Shown: positions 16,641 to 27,879 of the stretch, in pieces
How positions within the stretch are numbered: the stretch's first letter is position 1
Layout of the letters: every line of letters begins with the position of its first letter
From: Tissierellia bacterium
GTDB taxonomy: Bacteria > Bacillota > Clostridia > Tissierellales > Peptoniphilaceae
NCBI GenBank assembly: GCA_030535395.1
Contig: JAUNLK010000001.1
Location: 1-64,000 of the forward strand
Reading direction: 5' to 3'
DNA length: 64,000 bases
Program-made: the position numbers and the translations under genes
The notes under the pieces: generated by a model
The model's input: only the letters and a program-made list of their open reading frames with translations
What the model was told of the DNA's origin: nothing
Databases searched by the model: none

Positions 16641-17135
16641 ATGATCATCATGGGCATTGACCCCGGACTGGCCATTGTGGGCTTCGGGGTTGTGAAGCTG
16701 GAGGGCCACAAAATACGGCCTTTGAGCTATGGTACAATACAGACGGAAGCCAAGACCCCCATTCCCCTGCGTTTGGGGCAGATCTACCGGGAAATGAACA
16801 ATTTAATTGAGGAGTACAGACCCGATGAAGTGGCCTTTGAAGAGCTCTTCTTCAATCGAAACACCACCACCGCCATTACCGTGGCCCAGGCCAGGGGAGT
16901 GGAGATACTGGCCTGCCATGAGGGGGGCATTCCCATTTACGAGTACACCCCCCTTCAGGTGAAGCAGGCGGTGGTGGGCTATGGCCGGGCGGAGAAACAT
17001 CAGGTCCAGGAGATGGTGCGGATGCTCCTCTGTCTGGATGCCATTCCACGCCCCGACGATGCCGCCGACGGCTTGGCCATTGCCCTGACCCACGCCCACT
17101 CTCAGGGTCACAAGTCCCTGTTTTTAATGGAGTAG
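16641..17135 (+). CDS. ruvC: Holliday junction resolvase RuvC
   Basis: 164 aa RNase H-fold endonuclease that resolves Holliday junctions. Acidic active site: Asp in MGIDPGLA, Glu in AFEELFFNRN, and the C-terminal DDAADGLAIALTHAH. ATG 16641 follows AAGGGAG; upstream in-frame codons would run through the terminator. It is followed after 4 bp by ruvA; the ruvC-ruvA-ruvB order is classical. Confidence 0.97.
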   Translation: MIIMGIDPGLAIVGFGVVKLEGHKIRPLSYGTIQTEAKTPIPLRLGQIYREMNNLIEEYRPDEVAFEELFFNRNTTTAITVAQARGVEILACHEGGIPIYEYTPLQVKQAVVGYGRAEKHQVQEMVRMLLCLDAIPRPDDAADGLAIALTHAHSQGHKSLFLME

Positions 17136-17139
17136 ACCC

Positions 17140-17733
17140 ATGTTTGAGTATTTGGACGGCAGCATTAGCTATTTGGATTTGGATTACTGTGCCCTGGATG
17201 TGGGGGGTGTGGGATTTAAGCTCCACATCAGCCAGCGGACCAGGGCCGAGCTCAATGTGGACGAGGAGGTCCGCCTCTTTACCTATCAGCACATCCGGGA
17301 GAACATCATGGAGCTCTACGGTTTCTTGGAGCGAGAGGAGCGGGAGATCTTCCTCCTTCTCCTCACGGTGTCGGGGATTGGGCCCAAGGTGGCCCTGGCC
17401 ATTCTCTCCCACTTTAGCATTCAGCATTTTCTGAGCATCATTCAGGGGGCCGACCACAAGTCCCTGACCCAGGTGCCGGGAATTGGGCAGAAGACCGCCC
17501 AGCGGCTGATTTTGGAACTCAAGGACAAGGTGAAGGACATCTCCTTTGTGCCCCTTCCAGTGGCTGAGGAGCTGCCCCAGCAGCGGTCATCCGGCATTGA
17601 GGAAGTCCGCCAGGCCCTGAAATCTTTGGGCTACGGACCCCGGGAGATCAGCTTTGCCACCTCGACCCTTTCGGGAGAGGAGCGGCTGGAGGAGGGGATT
17701 AAGCTCGCCCTGATGAAACTGTCCAAGGTATAG
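17140..17733 (+). CDS. ruvA: Holliday junction DNA helicase subunit RuvA
   Basis: 197 aa. Tetrameric junction-binding protein: N-terminal OB fold (MFEYLDGSISYLDLDYCALD), two helix-hairpin-helix motifs (VSGIGPKVALAIL; VPGIGQKTAQRLI), and the C-terminal RuvB-interacting domain (IEEVRQALKSLGYGPREIS). Directly between ruvC and ruvB. Confidence 0.97.
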   Translation: MFEYLDGSISYLDLDYCALDVGGVGFKLHISQRTRAELNVDEEVRLFTYQHIRENIMELYGFLEREEREIFLLLLTVSGIGPKVALAILSHFSIQHFLSIIQGADHKSLTQVPGIGQKTAQRLILELKDKVKDISFVPLPVAEELPQQRSSGIEEVRQALKSLGYGPREISFATSTLSGEERLEEGIKLALMKLSKV

Positions 17734-17765
17734 GATGAAGATCGTACAGAGGAGGTGAGGGAACA

Positions 17766-18773
17766 ATGGAGGAAAATCGAATTGTCTCCAAGGTGCAATT
17801 TCCCGATGAGGAGCGCCTGGAAGTCCAGCTGAGGCCCAAATTTTTAGAGGACTACATCGGCCAGGACAAGGCCAAGCACAAATTGAGAATATTCATCGAG
17901 GCGGCCAAGGGCCGGGAGGAGGCCCTGGACCACGTCCTTCTCAGTGGCCCCCCGGGGCTGGGGAAGACCACCCTGGCGGGGATCATCGCCAATGAGATGG
18001 GGGTGCAGATGAAGATCACCTCGGGGCCCGCCATTGAGCGGCCGGGGGATCTGGCGGCCATTTTGACCAATTTGGACCCCCACGACGTCCTCTTCATTGA
18101 CGAGATTCACCGCATTCCCAGAACCGTGGAGGAGGTCCTCTATCCCGCCATGGAGGACTTCGCCCTGGATCTGGTCATTGGAAAGGGCCCCTCGGCCCGG
18201 AGCGTCCGCCTGGATCTCAATCCCTTCACCCTCATTGGGGCCACCACTCGGGCGGGGCAGCTGGCCAATCCCTTCCGGGACCGCTTTGGGGTCCTCTTAA
18301 ATCTGGACCTCTACCCCCCAGAGCGACTGGAGGAGATCCTCCACCGCTCCTCCCAGATCCTCAGAATTCCCCTGGACAACAGTGGGGCCGTGGAAATTGC
18401 CAAGCGCTCCCGGGGAACCCCCAGAATCGCCAATCGCCTCCTCAAGAGAATTCGAGACTTTGCCGAGGTGGAGCGAGACGGCCTCATCACGGGCAAAGTG
18501 GCCCAGGAGGGCCTGGAGCTCATGGAGGTGGACCCGGAGGGCCTGGACCAGCTGGACCGAAAAATTTTAGAGACCATGATCTTGGACTACTCGGGCAGGC
18601 CCGTGGGCATTGAAACCCTGGCGGCCACCCTGGGGGAGGAGAAGATCACCATAGAGGATGTCTACGAGCCCTATCTCCTCCAAAATGGCTTTATTTTGAG
18701 GACCCCCCGGGGCCGCATCCCCACCAAGAAGAGCTATGACCACTTGCACATCCCCTTTGAAGGTGAAGAATAG
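17766..18773 (+). CDS. ruvB: Holliday junction DNA helicase ATPase RuvB
   Basis: 335 aa AAA+ motor for branch migration. Walker [12 protein letters not shown], Walker B FIDEIHR, sensor GATTRAG, arginine-finger region, and a C-terminal winged helix that binds DNA ([14 protein letters not shown]). RBS GGAGGTGAGGG precedes ATG 17766. queA follows after 6 bp. Confidence 0.98.
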   Translation: MEENRIVSKVQFPDEERLEVQLRPKFLEDYIGQDKAKHKLRIFIEAAKGREEALDHVLLSGPPGLGKTTLAGIIANEMGVQMKITSGPAIERPGDLAAILTNLDPHDVLFIDEIHRIPRTVEEVLYPAMEDFALDLVIGKGPSARSVRLDLNPFTLIGATTRAGQLANPFRDRFGVLLNLDLYPPERLEEILHRSSQILRIPLDNSGAVEIAKRSRGTPRIANRLLKRIRDFAEVERDGLITGKVAQEGLELMEVDPEGLDQLDRKILETMILDYSGRPVGIETLAATLGEEKITIEDVYEPYLLQNGFILRTPRGRIPTKKSYDHLHIPFEGEE

Positions 18774-18779
18774 GACCCT

Positions 18780-20938
<2,159 letters not shown>

Positions 20939-20958
20939 ATACAGTAAGGAGGCCGTTT

Positions 20959-21339
20959 ATGACCCAAAATGTAGCACTACTCGCCGCTGTCCCCAGTCAA
21001 AATATCATCACATCCGTGGTACTTCCCCTGGTGGCCATGATTGCCGTTTTCTACTTCGGCATCATTCGCCCCAATAAGAAAAAGGAGAAGGCAGCGGAGG
21101 ATATGAGGGACAACCTCAAAGTGGGTGACGAAATCATCACCATTGGTGGCATGACCGGAAAAATCATTCAGGTCAAGGAGGACGTGGTTGTCTTTGAGAC
21201 CACTGGTATGAAGACGAGAATAGAACTCATGAAATGGGGCATTCAACAGGTCACCAAGGAAAAAAACAAAAAGGAAGTCTCCAGCTCCAAAACTTCAAAG
21301 GAAGATGAGGCTTCAGAAGTTAGAGAGGAAGAACAATGA
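20959..21339 (+). CDS. yajC: Preprotein translocase subunit YajC
   Basis: 126 aa single-pass membrane protein associated with SecDF. Membrane segment about residues 15-35 (VVLPLVAMIAVFYFGIIRP), then the family motif KVGDEIITIGGMTGKI, and a Lys/Glu/Ser-rich tail. ATG 20959 follows AAGGAGG (20946-20952). Its stop overlaps the scfA start (ATGA). The secD and secF genes that commonly follow in Clostridia are absent here. Confidence 0.95.
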   Translation: MTQNVALLAAVPSQNIITSVVLPLVAMIAVFYFGIIRPNKKKEKAAEDMRDNLKVGDEIITIGGMTGKIIQVKEDVVVFETTGMKTRIELMKWGIQQVTKEKNKKEVSSSKTSKEDEASEVREEEQ

Positions 21340-21482
21340 AATACATAAAGACCCTCACCGCCGGATCCCTGCGTAAAAATCTGAAAAACGCTGGATGTGG
21401 CGAATGTCAAACCTCTTGTCAATCCGCTTGCAAAACATCCTGCACTGTCGGCAATCAAAAATGCGAAAATAAGAATCGATAA
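21336..21482 (+). CDS. scfA: SCIFF precursor peptide ScfA (six cysteines in forty-five residues)
   Basis: 48-residue ribosomal peptide. After the leader MKYIKTLTAGSLRKNLKNAG come six Cys at 21, 24, 28, 32, 36 and 43 (CX2CX3CX3CX3CX6C) with the core CGECQTSCQSACKTSC, essentially the SCIFF signature. The downstream radical-SAM enzyme ScfB links Cys to a neighbouring alpha carbon (Thr in characterised examples) to form a thioether (a ranthipeptide). It overlaps yajC by 4 bases, so it is translated from the Sec transcript. The final role of SCIFF is unsettled; links to redox or quorum-type regulation have been proposed in clostridia. Confidence 0.96.
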   Translation: MKYIKTLTAGSLRKNLKNAGCGECQTSCQSACKTSCTVGNQKCENKNR

Positions 21483-21483
21483 G

Positions 21484-21509
21484 AAGCTTGTGGCACGCCA
21501 CAGCTTTTT
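21484..21509 (+). terminator. Attenuator hairpin between scfA and scfB
   Basis: AAGCT-GTGG (21484-21493, one bulged T) pairs with CCAC-AGCTT (21498-21506), followed by TTTT. Located between the precursor peptide and its enzyme, it should give excess peptide transcript over maturase by partial termination. Confidence 0.7.
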
Positions 21510-21527
21510 ATTTTAGAAGGAGTTTTT

Positions 21528-22886
21528 TTGAGAACCATTCACCGTTTTCATCTCAACGATCAATACATGCTTTTGGATGTGGCCTCCGGCAGCGTCCATG
21601 TAGTGGCCCCCGTGGCCTATGACCTGGCAGAGGACTTAATGGAGCTGGACAGGGAAGCGCTGGTGGCCAAGTTCCAGGACCGCTACGACCCCGAGGAGAT
21701 TCGCGAGGCCCACGAGGAGCTCATGTATTTGGTGGAGGAGGGCTATCTCTACACGGAGGATGAGCCCGTAAACTTGGATGATTTTAATCCTGATTTTCTC
21801 ATTAAGGCCATGTGCCTCCACGTAGCCCACGACTGCAATCTCCGCTGTAAATACTGCTTTGCCGCCCAGGGGGACTTCCACGGGGAGCGCCTCCTCATGG
21901 ACCTGGAGACGGGGAAGAGGGCCCTGGACTTCCTCCTCCAAAACTCCGGCAGTCGTCACAATTTGGAAGTGGACTTCTTCGGGGGAGAGCCCCTGATGAA
22001 TTTCGACCTGGTGAAGGAATTGGTGGACTACGGCAGGAGGGAAGAGAAGAAGTACGGCAAGCACTTCCGCTTCACCATGACCACCAATGGCATCCTCCTG
22101 AATGAAGAAGTGAGCGACTATCTCAACGAGGAGATGGACAATGTGGTCCTCTCCCTGGACGGTCGCAAGGAGGTCAACGACGCCATGCGCCCCACGGCCA
22201 ATGGCAAGGGCTCCTTCGACACCATCATCCCCAAATTCAAGTATTTGGTGGACCACCGGGGGGACAAGGACTACTATATTCGCGGCACTTTCACCTCCAA
22301 CAATTTGGATTTCTCCCAGGACGTGGCCCTCTACCGAGACCTGGGCTTCCAAAAGACCTCCATGGAGCCGGTGGTCACGGACCCAAGGGAGCCCTATGCC
22401 ATCCGGGAGGAGCACCTGGAGACCATTCTCCAGGAGTACGAGAAGCTCTCCCAAATGTACATGGAGTGGCACAGGGACGATCCCGACTTCAAATTCTTCC
22501 ACTTTATGGTGGATCTGTCCCAGGGGCCCTGCGCCTATAAAAAATCCATTGGCTGTGGCGCCGGCACCGAGTACATCGCCGTGACCCCCGAGGGGGACAT
22601 CTATCCCTGTCACCAATTTGTGGGGGAGGAGGACTTCATTTTGGGCAATGTCCGAGAGGGCATTGAAAACAGATCCCTCCAGGAGTCCTTCTACCACGCC
22701 ACCGTGGAGCACAAGGAGGCCTGCCAACAGTGCTGGGCCAAGTACTACTGCTCCGGGGGCTGCCATGCCAATGCCTATCACAACAACGGAACCATCCTGG
22801 AGCCCTTTTCCATTGGCTGCGCTATGGAGCAACATCGATTGGAATGTGCCCTCTCCGTGGCGGCAGCGGAGGCCCAGGAAGCATAA
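21528..22886 (+). CDS. scfB: SCIFF radical-SAM maturase ScfB
   Basis: 452 aa radical SAM/SPASM enzyme installing the thioether in ScfA. The N-terminal ~90 residues resemble a RiPP recognition element (FHLNDQYMLLDVASGSVHVV). Radical SAM cluster C103, C107, C110 (CNLRCKYC). The C-terminal SPASM domain has Cys in GPCAYKKSIGCGAGT, IYPCHQFVG, ACQQCWAKYYCSGGCH and SIGCAMEQ for two auxiliary 4Fe-4S clusters. Start is TTG 21528 after AGAAGGAG. Followed directly by recJ. Confidence 0.96.
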   Translation: MRTIHRFHLNDQYMLLDVASGSVHVVAPVAYDLAEDLMELDREALVAKFQDRYDPEEIREAHEELMYLVEEGYLYTEDEPVNLDDFNPDFLIKAMCLHVAHDCNLRCKYCFAAQGDFHGERLLMDLETGKRALDFLLQNSGSRHNLEVDFFGGEPLMNFDLVKELVDYGRREEKKYGKHFRFTMTTNGILLNEEVSDYLNEEMDNVVLSLDGRKEVNDAMRPTANGKGSFDTIIPKFKYLVDHRGDKDYYIRGTFTSNNLDFSQDVALYRDLGFQKTSMEPVVTDPREPYAIREEHLETILQEYEKLSQMYMEWHRDDPDFKFFHFMVDLSQGPCAYKKSIGCGAGTEYIAVTPEGDIYPCHQFVGEEDFILGNVREGIENRSLQESFYHATVEHKEACQQCWAKYYCSGGCHANAYHNNGTILEPFSIGCAMEQHRLECALSVAAAEAQEA

Positions 22887-22902
22887 ATCAGAGGAGTGGC
22901 CT

Positions 22903-24627
22903 GTGACCAAATGGTTTATAAAAAATAAAAAGCCTGAGACCCCAATTGACCCCAATCAATTGGGGTTAAAACCATGGGCCTATCAATTTTTGGTGAACCG
23001 TGGCCTCACGGAAAAGGAGGAGATCGCCCAGTATCTCTCTCCCAGTTTGGACAACCTCCACTCGCCCATTCTCCTGGCGGGGATGGTCAAGGCGGGGAAT
23101 ATCATGATGGAGGCCGCCAAAAAGAAGTTCAAGATTCGCATTGTGGGGGACTACGATGTGGACGGCATCACCTCCACTACCATCCTCCTCAAGGGATTGA
23201 GAAATCTGGGCTTTTCCGTGGACTATCGAATCCCCCAGCGGGAAAGGGACGGCTATGGCATCAAGCCCTCCATGGTGGATGAGGCCCATGGGGACGGCAT
23301 CCAGCTCATCATCACCTGTGACAATGGGGTGGCCCAATTTGATGCCGTGGCCCGGGCGGGTGAGCTGAAGATTCCCGTCATCGTCCTGGACCACCACGAG
23401 ACGGTGAAGGGGGAGGAGGGGGAAGTACTGCCACAGGCTGCTGCCCTGGTGGACCCCAAGCAGGAGAAGGACCGCTATCCCTTCCCTGGAATCTGTGGCG
23501 GCTTCATCGCCTACAAGTTCATCTCCTATCTCCACACCATCTTCGGGAAGTTCGAGGAATTTCCCCCGGAACTCCACGGACTGGCGGCCCTGGCCACCGT
23601 CTGCGATGTCATGGAGCTCAGGGACGAAAACCGGGACATTGTGGCCATTGGCCTCAAGTATTTGGAGGAGCCCGGGAGTGTGGGCATCCGCGCCCTCAAG
23701 GAAGTGGGGAGCGTCACGGGGCCCATGGAGGTCTTCCACCTGGGCTTTGTCCTGGGGCCCATGCTCAATGCCGCCGGTCGCCTGGAAACGGCAGACCTGG
23801 GGGTGGAGCTTCTCATGGCGGAGGATGAGGGGCGGGCCAGGGAGCTGGCTCAGCACTTGAGAGCCCTCAATCAGCGGCGCCAGCAGCTCACCCAGGAGGG
23901 GGTGGAGCGGGGCATCCGCGCCCTGGAGGATCCCAAAAAGCGGGCCCAGAGCCTCTATATTCTCAAGGACCTTGAGGCCCACGAGAGCATTGCCGGGCTC
24001 ATTGCGGGGAAGATCAAGGAGCGCTTTGGCAGGCCCACCATTGTTCTCACCCGGGGCCGGGACGGCCTCAAGGGCTCGGGCCGGAGTGTGGAGAACTTCC
24101 ACATGGTGGAGGAGCTTTCCCCCTACAGGAAGTACCTCACCTCCTTTGGGGGACATGCCATGGCATGTGGCCTCAGCCTCAAAGAGGAGCAATTTGAGCC
24201 CTTTGTGGCCGCCGTGGCAGAGGGGATTCGCAGAAATCCCGCAGACTTCGAGAAGATTTACCGGGCGGACCTCTTTCTGCCCCCGGACAAACTCTCCTTT
24301 GCCCTCATGGAGGAGCTAAACCAATTTAAGCCCTTTGGCAATGGCAATGAGGCCCCCCTCTTCGCTGCATCGGCAGTTACACTGGACTCCTATCAAATTC
24401 GGGGCAAGCGCCAGAATGTCATCGCCATGGACCTCTCCTATGGGGGGCGAAAGTACCGAGGGGTCCTCTTTCAGGGGAAGGATGAGTTTTTACACTTTTT
24501 GGGGCCGGCACTGAGCCATAAAATTCCGGTGCTGGACCTCATGTATCAGCCCAAAGTAGAGGAATTTCGGGGGAATCGATACATTTCCCTGGTGATCAAG
24601 GACTATCGACTGTCCAAGAGGGGGTGA
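22903..24627 (+). CDS. recJ: Single-stranded-DNA-specific exonuclease RecJ
   Basis: 574 aa 5'-3' ssDNA exonuclease of the DHH family. Motifs: VGDYDVDGITST, ITCDNGVAQF, VLDHHETV, and GPMLNAAGRLETAD; DHHA1 domain with GSGRSVENFHMVEEL and FGGHAMACGLSL; OB fold at the C-terminus. The GTG at 22903 is set by GAGGAG at 22891-22896; a longer open frame reaches back into scfB but has no RBS. The stop is 7 bp from relA. Confidence 0.95.
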   Translation: MTKWFIKNKKPETPIDPNQLGLKPWAYQFLVNRGLTEKEEIAQYLSPSLDNLHSPILLAGMVKAGNIMMEAAKKKFKIRIVGDYDVDGITSTTILLKGLRNLGFSVDYRIPQRERDGYGIKPSMVDEAHGDGIQLIITCDNGVAQFDAVARAGELKIPVIVLDHHETVKGEEGEVLPQAAALVDPKQEKDRYPFPGICGGFIAYKFISYLHTIFGKFEEFPPELHGLAALATVCDVMELRDENRDIVAIGLKYLEEPGSVGIRALKEVGSVTGPMEVFHLGFVLGPMLNAAGRLETADLGVELLMAEDEGRARELAQHLRALNQRRQQLTQEGVERGIRALEDPKKRAQSLYILKDLEAHESIAGLIAGKIKERFGRPTIVLTRGRDGLKGSGRSVENFHMVEELSPYRKYLTSFGGHAMACGLSLKEEQFEPFVAAVAEGIRRNPADFEKIYRADLFLPPDKLSFALMEELNQFKPFGNGNEAPLFAASAVTLDSYQIRGKRQNVIAMDLSYGGRKYRGVLFQGKDEFLHFLGPALSHKIPVLDLMYQPKVEEFRGNRYISLVIKDYRLSKRG

Positions 24628-24634
24628 AGGAAGG

Positions 24635-26794
24635 ATGATCGAAGAATTACTGGAGATTCTCAGGAAGAATCACGTCACTGAAGAGGGCATCGCCCTGGTG
24701 GTTCAGGCCTATGAATTTGCCAAAGAGCACCACGAGGGTCAGCTGAGAAGGAGCGGGGAGCCCTATATCATGCACCCGGTCAATGTGGCCATTATCCTGG
24801 CACGGATGAATATGGATGTGCCCACCATTATTGCCGGTCTCCTTCACGACACCATTGAGGACACCGACATTACTTATGAGGACGTTCGGGATCTCTTTGG
24901 CGAGGAGATTGCCGACTTGGTGGACGGAGTCACCAAGCTCAAAAATTTAAACTACAAGACCAAGCAGGAAAATCAGGCTGAGAACATTCGGAAGATGGTC
25001 CTGGCCATGGCCCAGGACATTCGAGTAGTCATTGTAAAATTTGCAGACCGCCTCCACAATATGCGGACTCTGGAGTATATGAACGACCAAAAGCGGATGG
25101 AAAAGGCCACGGAGACCATCGAGATCTACGCCCCCCTGGCGGACCGTCTGGGGATCAGCCGGATCAAGTGGGAGCTGGAGGACCTCTCCCTGAGATACTT
25201 GGACACCGATGGCTACAAGCGTCTCACGGAAATGGTCAAGCGCCGCAGGGAGGAGCGGGAAGAGCTCATTGAGCGGCAAATTCAAGAGATCTCCAAGAGC
25301 CTGAAACAGGCGGGGATCAAGGCGGAAATCAGCGGCCGGCCCAAGAACTTCTACAGCATCTACAAAAAGATGATGAAGAAGGGGAAGACCTTCGATGAGA
25401 TCTACGACCTCTCGGCCATTCGCATTATGGTGGATACGGTGAAGGACTGCTATGGGGCCCTGGGGGTCATTCACATGCTCTACAAGCCCATTCCCGGGCG
25501 CTTTAAAGACTATATCTCCATGCCCAAGCCCAACAAATACCAGTCCCTCCACACCACGGTGATCAATCAGGACGGGGAGACCTTTGAGGTGCAGATCCGC
25601 ACCTATGCCATGCACCGGACGGCGGAGTACGGCATTGCCGCCCACTGGAAGTACAAGGAGGGGGTCTCCAAGTCCACCTCCTTCGATGAGAATCTCACCT
25701 GGCTGAGGCAGCTTCTGGAGTGGCAGAAGGATCTGAAGGATCCCAATGACTTTATGAACACCCTGAAGGTGGACTTCTTTGCCGATGAGGTCTTCGTCTT
25801 CACCCCCAAGGGGGATGTCATCAATCTCCCCGATGGCTCCACCCCCATCGACTTCGCCTATCGGGTCCACACCCAAGTGGGCAATACCTGTGTGGGGGCC
25901 AAGGTCAATGGGAGAATTGTGCCCCTGAACTACCACCTGGAAAATGGAAATATCGTCGAAGTCATCACCAATAAAAACTCCTCTCCCTCCCTGGACTGGC
26001 TGAACATCGTCCAGAGCCCCCAGGCCAAGACCAAGATTCGCCAGTACTTCAAGGTCAAGGACCGGGAAAAGAACATCCTGAGGGGCCGGGACCTCATTGA
26101 GCAGGAGGGGAAGAAATTGGGCTATCCCGCCAGCTCCTTTATGAGAGAGGAGTGGATGGAGGAGCTGAGGAAGCGCTTTAAAGTTTCCTCAGTGGACGAC
26201 ATCTACGCCATGGTGGGCTATGGCTCCATGACGGTGAATCAAGTTGCGGTGAAGCTCAAGGACAATATTCGAAAAGAGGAGAAGAAAAACCAGAAAATCA
26301 CTCCTCAAAATGCGAGCCTCCTCACCAAGGAGCGGAGCCTCCACAAAAAAACCGGAGGCATCATTGTAAGGGGCATCGACAATGTGAAGGTTCACACCGC
26401 CAAGTGCTGCAATCCCGTGCCGGGAGATGACATTGTGGGCTTCATCACCATGGGCCGGGGGATCAGTGTCCACCGAGTGGACTGCCCCAATCTCAGAAAT
26501 AACTTGGATGAACAGCGGCTCATCTCCGTCATGTGGGACGACGACGACAGTGGCACCTACATTGCAGAGATCGAAATTAAGGCCCAAAATAAAAACACCG
26601 CCTTTACCGATATCGCCAATAAGATCAACGATCAGAAGGTGAGCATCACCAATCTATCGGCGAAAAATCACGACAATAACGAAATGACCGTGAGAATTTC
26701 CATGGAGATTCACGATCGCCAGGAACTGAAAAATATTCTCAATGCAATTAAGAAAATGCCGGAAGTCTACGATGTCTACCGGATCAATGCCTAA
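24635..26794 (+). CDS. relA: Bifunctional (p)ppGpp synthetase/hydrolase (Rel)
   Basis: 719 aa long RSH protein controlling the stringent response. HD hydrolase domain intact (MHPVNVAIILA; GLLHDTIEDTD), synthetase domain (YSIYKKMMKKGK, FKDYISMPKPNKYQSLHT), TGS domain (VFTPKGDVINLPDGSTPIDF), zinc-finger-like segment with AKCCNPVPGD, and a C-terminal ACT domain. Intact HD and synthetase motifs indicate both activities. The recJ-rel-dtd-MBL-hemZ order is common in Clostridia. Confidence 0.97.
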   Translation: MIEELLEILRKNHVTEEGIALVVQAYEFAKEHHEGQLRRSGEPYIMHPVNVAIILARMNMDVPTIIAGLLHDTIEDTDITYEDVRDLFGEEIADLVDGVTKLKNLNYKTKQENQAENIRKMVLAMAQDIRVVIVKFADRLHNMRTLEYMNDQKRMEKATETIEIYAPLADRLGISRIKWELEDLSLRYLDTDGYKRLTEMVKRRREEREELIERQIQEISKSLKQAGIKAEISGRPKNFYSIYKKMMKKGKTFDEIYDLSAIRIMVDTVKDCYGALGVIHMLYKPIPGRFKDYISMPKPNKYQSLHTTVINQDGETFEVQIRTYAMHRTAEYGIAAHWKYKEGVSKSTSFDENLTWLRQLLEWQKDLKDPNDFMNTLKVDFFADEVFVFTPKGDVINLPDGSTPIDFAYRVHTQVGNTCVGAKVNGRIVPLNYHLENGNIVEVITNKNSSPSLDWLNIVQSPQAKTKIRQYFKVKDREKNILRGRDLIEQEGKKLGYPASSFMREEWMEELRKRFKVSSVDDIYAMVGYGSMTVNQVAVKLKDNIRKEEKKNQKITPQNASLLTKERSLHKKTGGIIVRGIDNVKVHTAKCCNPVPGDDIVGFITMGRGISVHRVDCPNLRNNLDEQRLISVMWDDDDSGTYIAEIEIKAQNKNTAFTDIANKINDQKVSITNLSAKNHDNNEMTVRISMEIHDRQELKNILNAIKKMPEVYDVYRINA

Positions 26795-26803
26795 GGAGGA
26801 ACC

Positions 26804-27253
26804 ATGCGAGGAGTGGTGCAGCGAGTGAAAGAGGCCTCGGTGTCCGTGGATGGACAGGTGATTGGCGCCATAGAAGCGGGCCTCTTGGTCCTCTTGGGAA
26901 TCACCCAAGAGGACACCGAGGAGGATATGGACTATATGGCCAGGAAAATCATGAATCTGAGGATCTTCGACGATGACCAGGGGGTCATGAACCAAAGTGT
27001 TCAGGACATCGCAGGCTCCGTCCTTCTCATCAGCCAGTTCACCCTCTACGGCGATGCCAGAAAGGGCAATCGGCCCAGCTACATCGCCGCAGCCAAGGGG
27101 GAGGTGGCGGAGCCCATCTACGAGAAGATGGTGGCCCTCCTCCGGGAAAAGGGCATCTCCGTGGCCACGGGAAGCTTCGGGGCAGATATGGCCGTCTCCC
27201 TGGTCAATGATGGACCGGTGACCATACTTTTGGACAGTGAAAGGATGTTTTAA
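26804..27253 (+). CDS. dtd: D-aminoacyl-tRNA deacylase Dtd
   Basis: 149 aa enzyme that strips D-amino acids (and glycine) from tRNA. Both signature loops are present: [17 protein letters not shown] and the cis Gly-Pro motif NDGPVTI. N-terminus [17 protein letters not shown] is canonical. Useful in a cell that makes D-amino acids such as D-ornithine and D-alanine. Its stop abuts the next ATG. Confidence 0.97.
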   Translation: MRGVVQRVKEASVSVDGQVIGAIEAGLLVLLGITQEDTEEDMDYMARKIMNLRIFDDDQGVMNQSVQDIAGSVLLISQFTLYGDARKGNRPSYIAAAKGEVAEPIYEKMVALLREKGISVATGSFGADMAVSLVNDGPVTILLDSERMF

Positions 27254-27879
27254 TGGAATTAATGCGGATTGTCGTTGGGGCTGGAACCAACTGCTATCTC
27301 TATTTTGAAGAGAAGGGTCCGGGCTTTATTGTGGACCCCGGGGCCAATGGCCAGAAACTACTGGAGATCCTGAAGGAGCGGGAGATTGATCTCCAGGCCG
27401 TTCTCCTGACCCACGCCCATGCCGATCACATTGGGGGCCTCAATGAGATCAAGGATCACTTGGACGTTCCCATCTATCTCCACCGACAGGAGCTGGCGGT
27501 CTACGACGATCCCAAGCTCAATCTCCTCACGGCCTTTGGCTGGCCCGCCATGAAATATCGGCCGGAGGAGCTAATCGAAGATGGCGACACCATCTCCCTT
27601 GGTTTTGCCGAGCTCTCCGTCCTCCACACCCCCGGTCACACTCCGGGAAGTGTCTGCTACCGCATGGGGGACATTCTCTTTTCAGGGGACACCCTCTTCC
27701 AGGGCTCTGTGGGAAGAATGGACCTGCCCGGGGGAAGTGTTGCCGACATGAAGGCCTCCCTCACCCGGCTCAATGGGCTCACGGAAAACTTCACCGTCTA
27801 TTCGGGTCACGGTGAGGTAACCACCCTGGAGGCGGAGAAGGGCTCCAATCCCTATTTGAGAAATATCCACGCCCTATGA
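27253..27879 (+). CDS. Metallo-beta-lactamase-fold hydrolase (glyoxalase II-like)
   Basis: 208 aa. Metal motif THAHADHIGG with further ligands in HTPGHTPGSV, FSGDTLF and YSGHGE. It resembles the hydroxyacylglutathione hydrolase-like proteins that sit between dtd and hemZ in Clostridia; the substrate is unknown, as these organisms usually lack glutathione. The stop overlaps the hemZ start by 4 bases. Confidence 0.9.
   Translation: MELMRIVVGAGTNCYLYFEEKGPGFIVDPGANGQKLLEILKEREIDLQAVLLTHAHADHIGGLNEIKDHLDVPIYLHRQELAVYDDPKLNLLTAFGWPAMKYRPEELIEDGDTISLGFAELSVLHTPGHTPGSVCYRMGDILFSGDTLFQGSVGRMDLPGGSVADMKASLTRLNGLTENFTVYSGHGEVTTLEAEKGSNPYLRNIHAL

Noticed and set aside
22618..22902. Extended N-terminus for RecJ
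   Set aside because: The open frame reaches into scfB, but the GTG at 22903 has a good RBS and gives the normal RecJ length.
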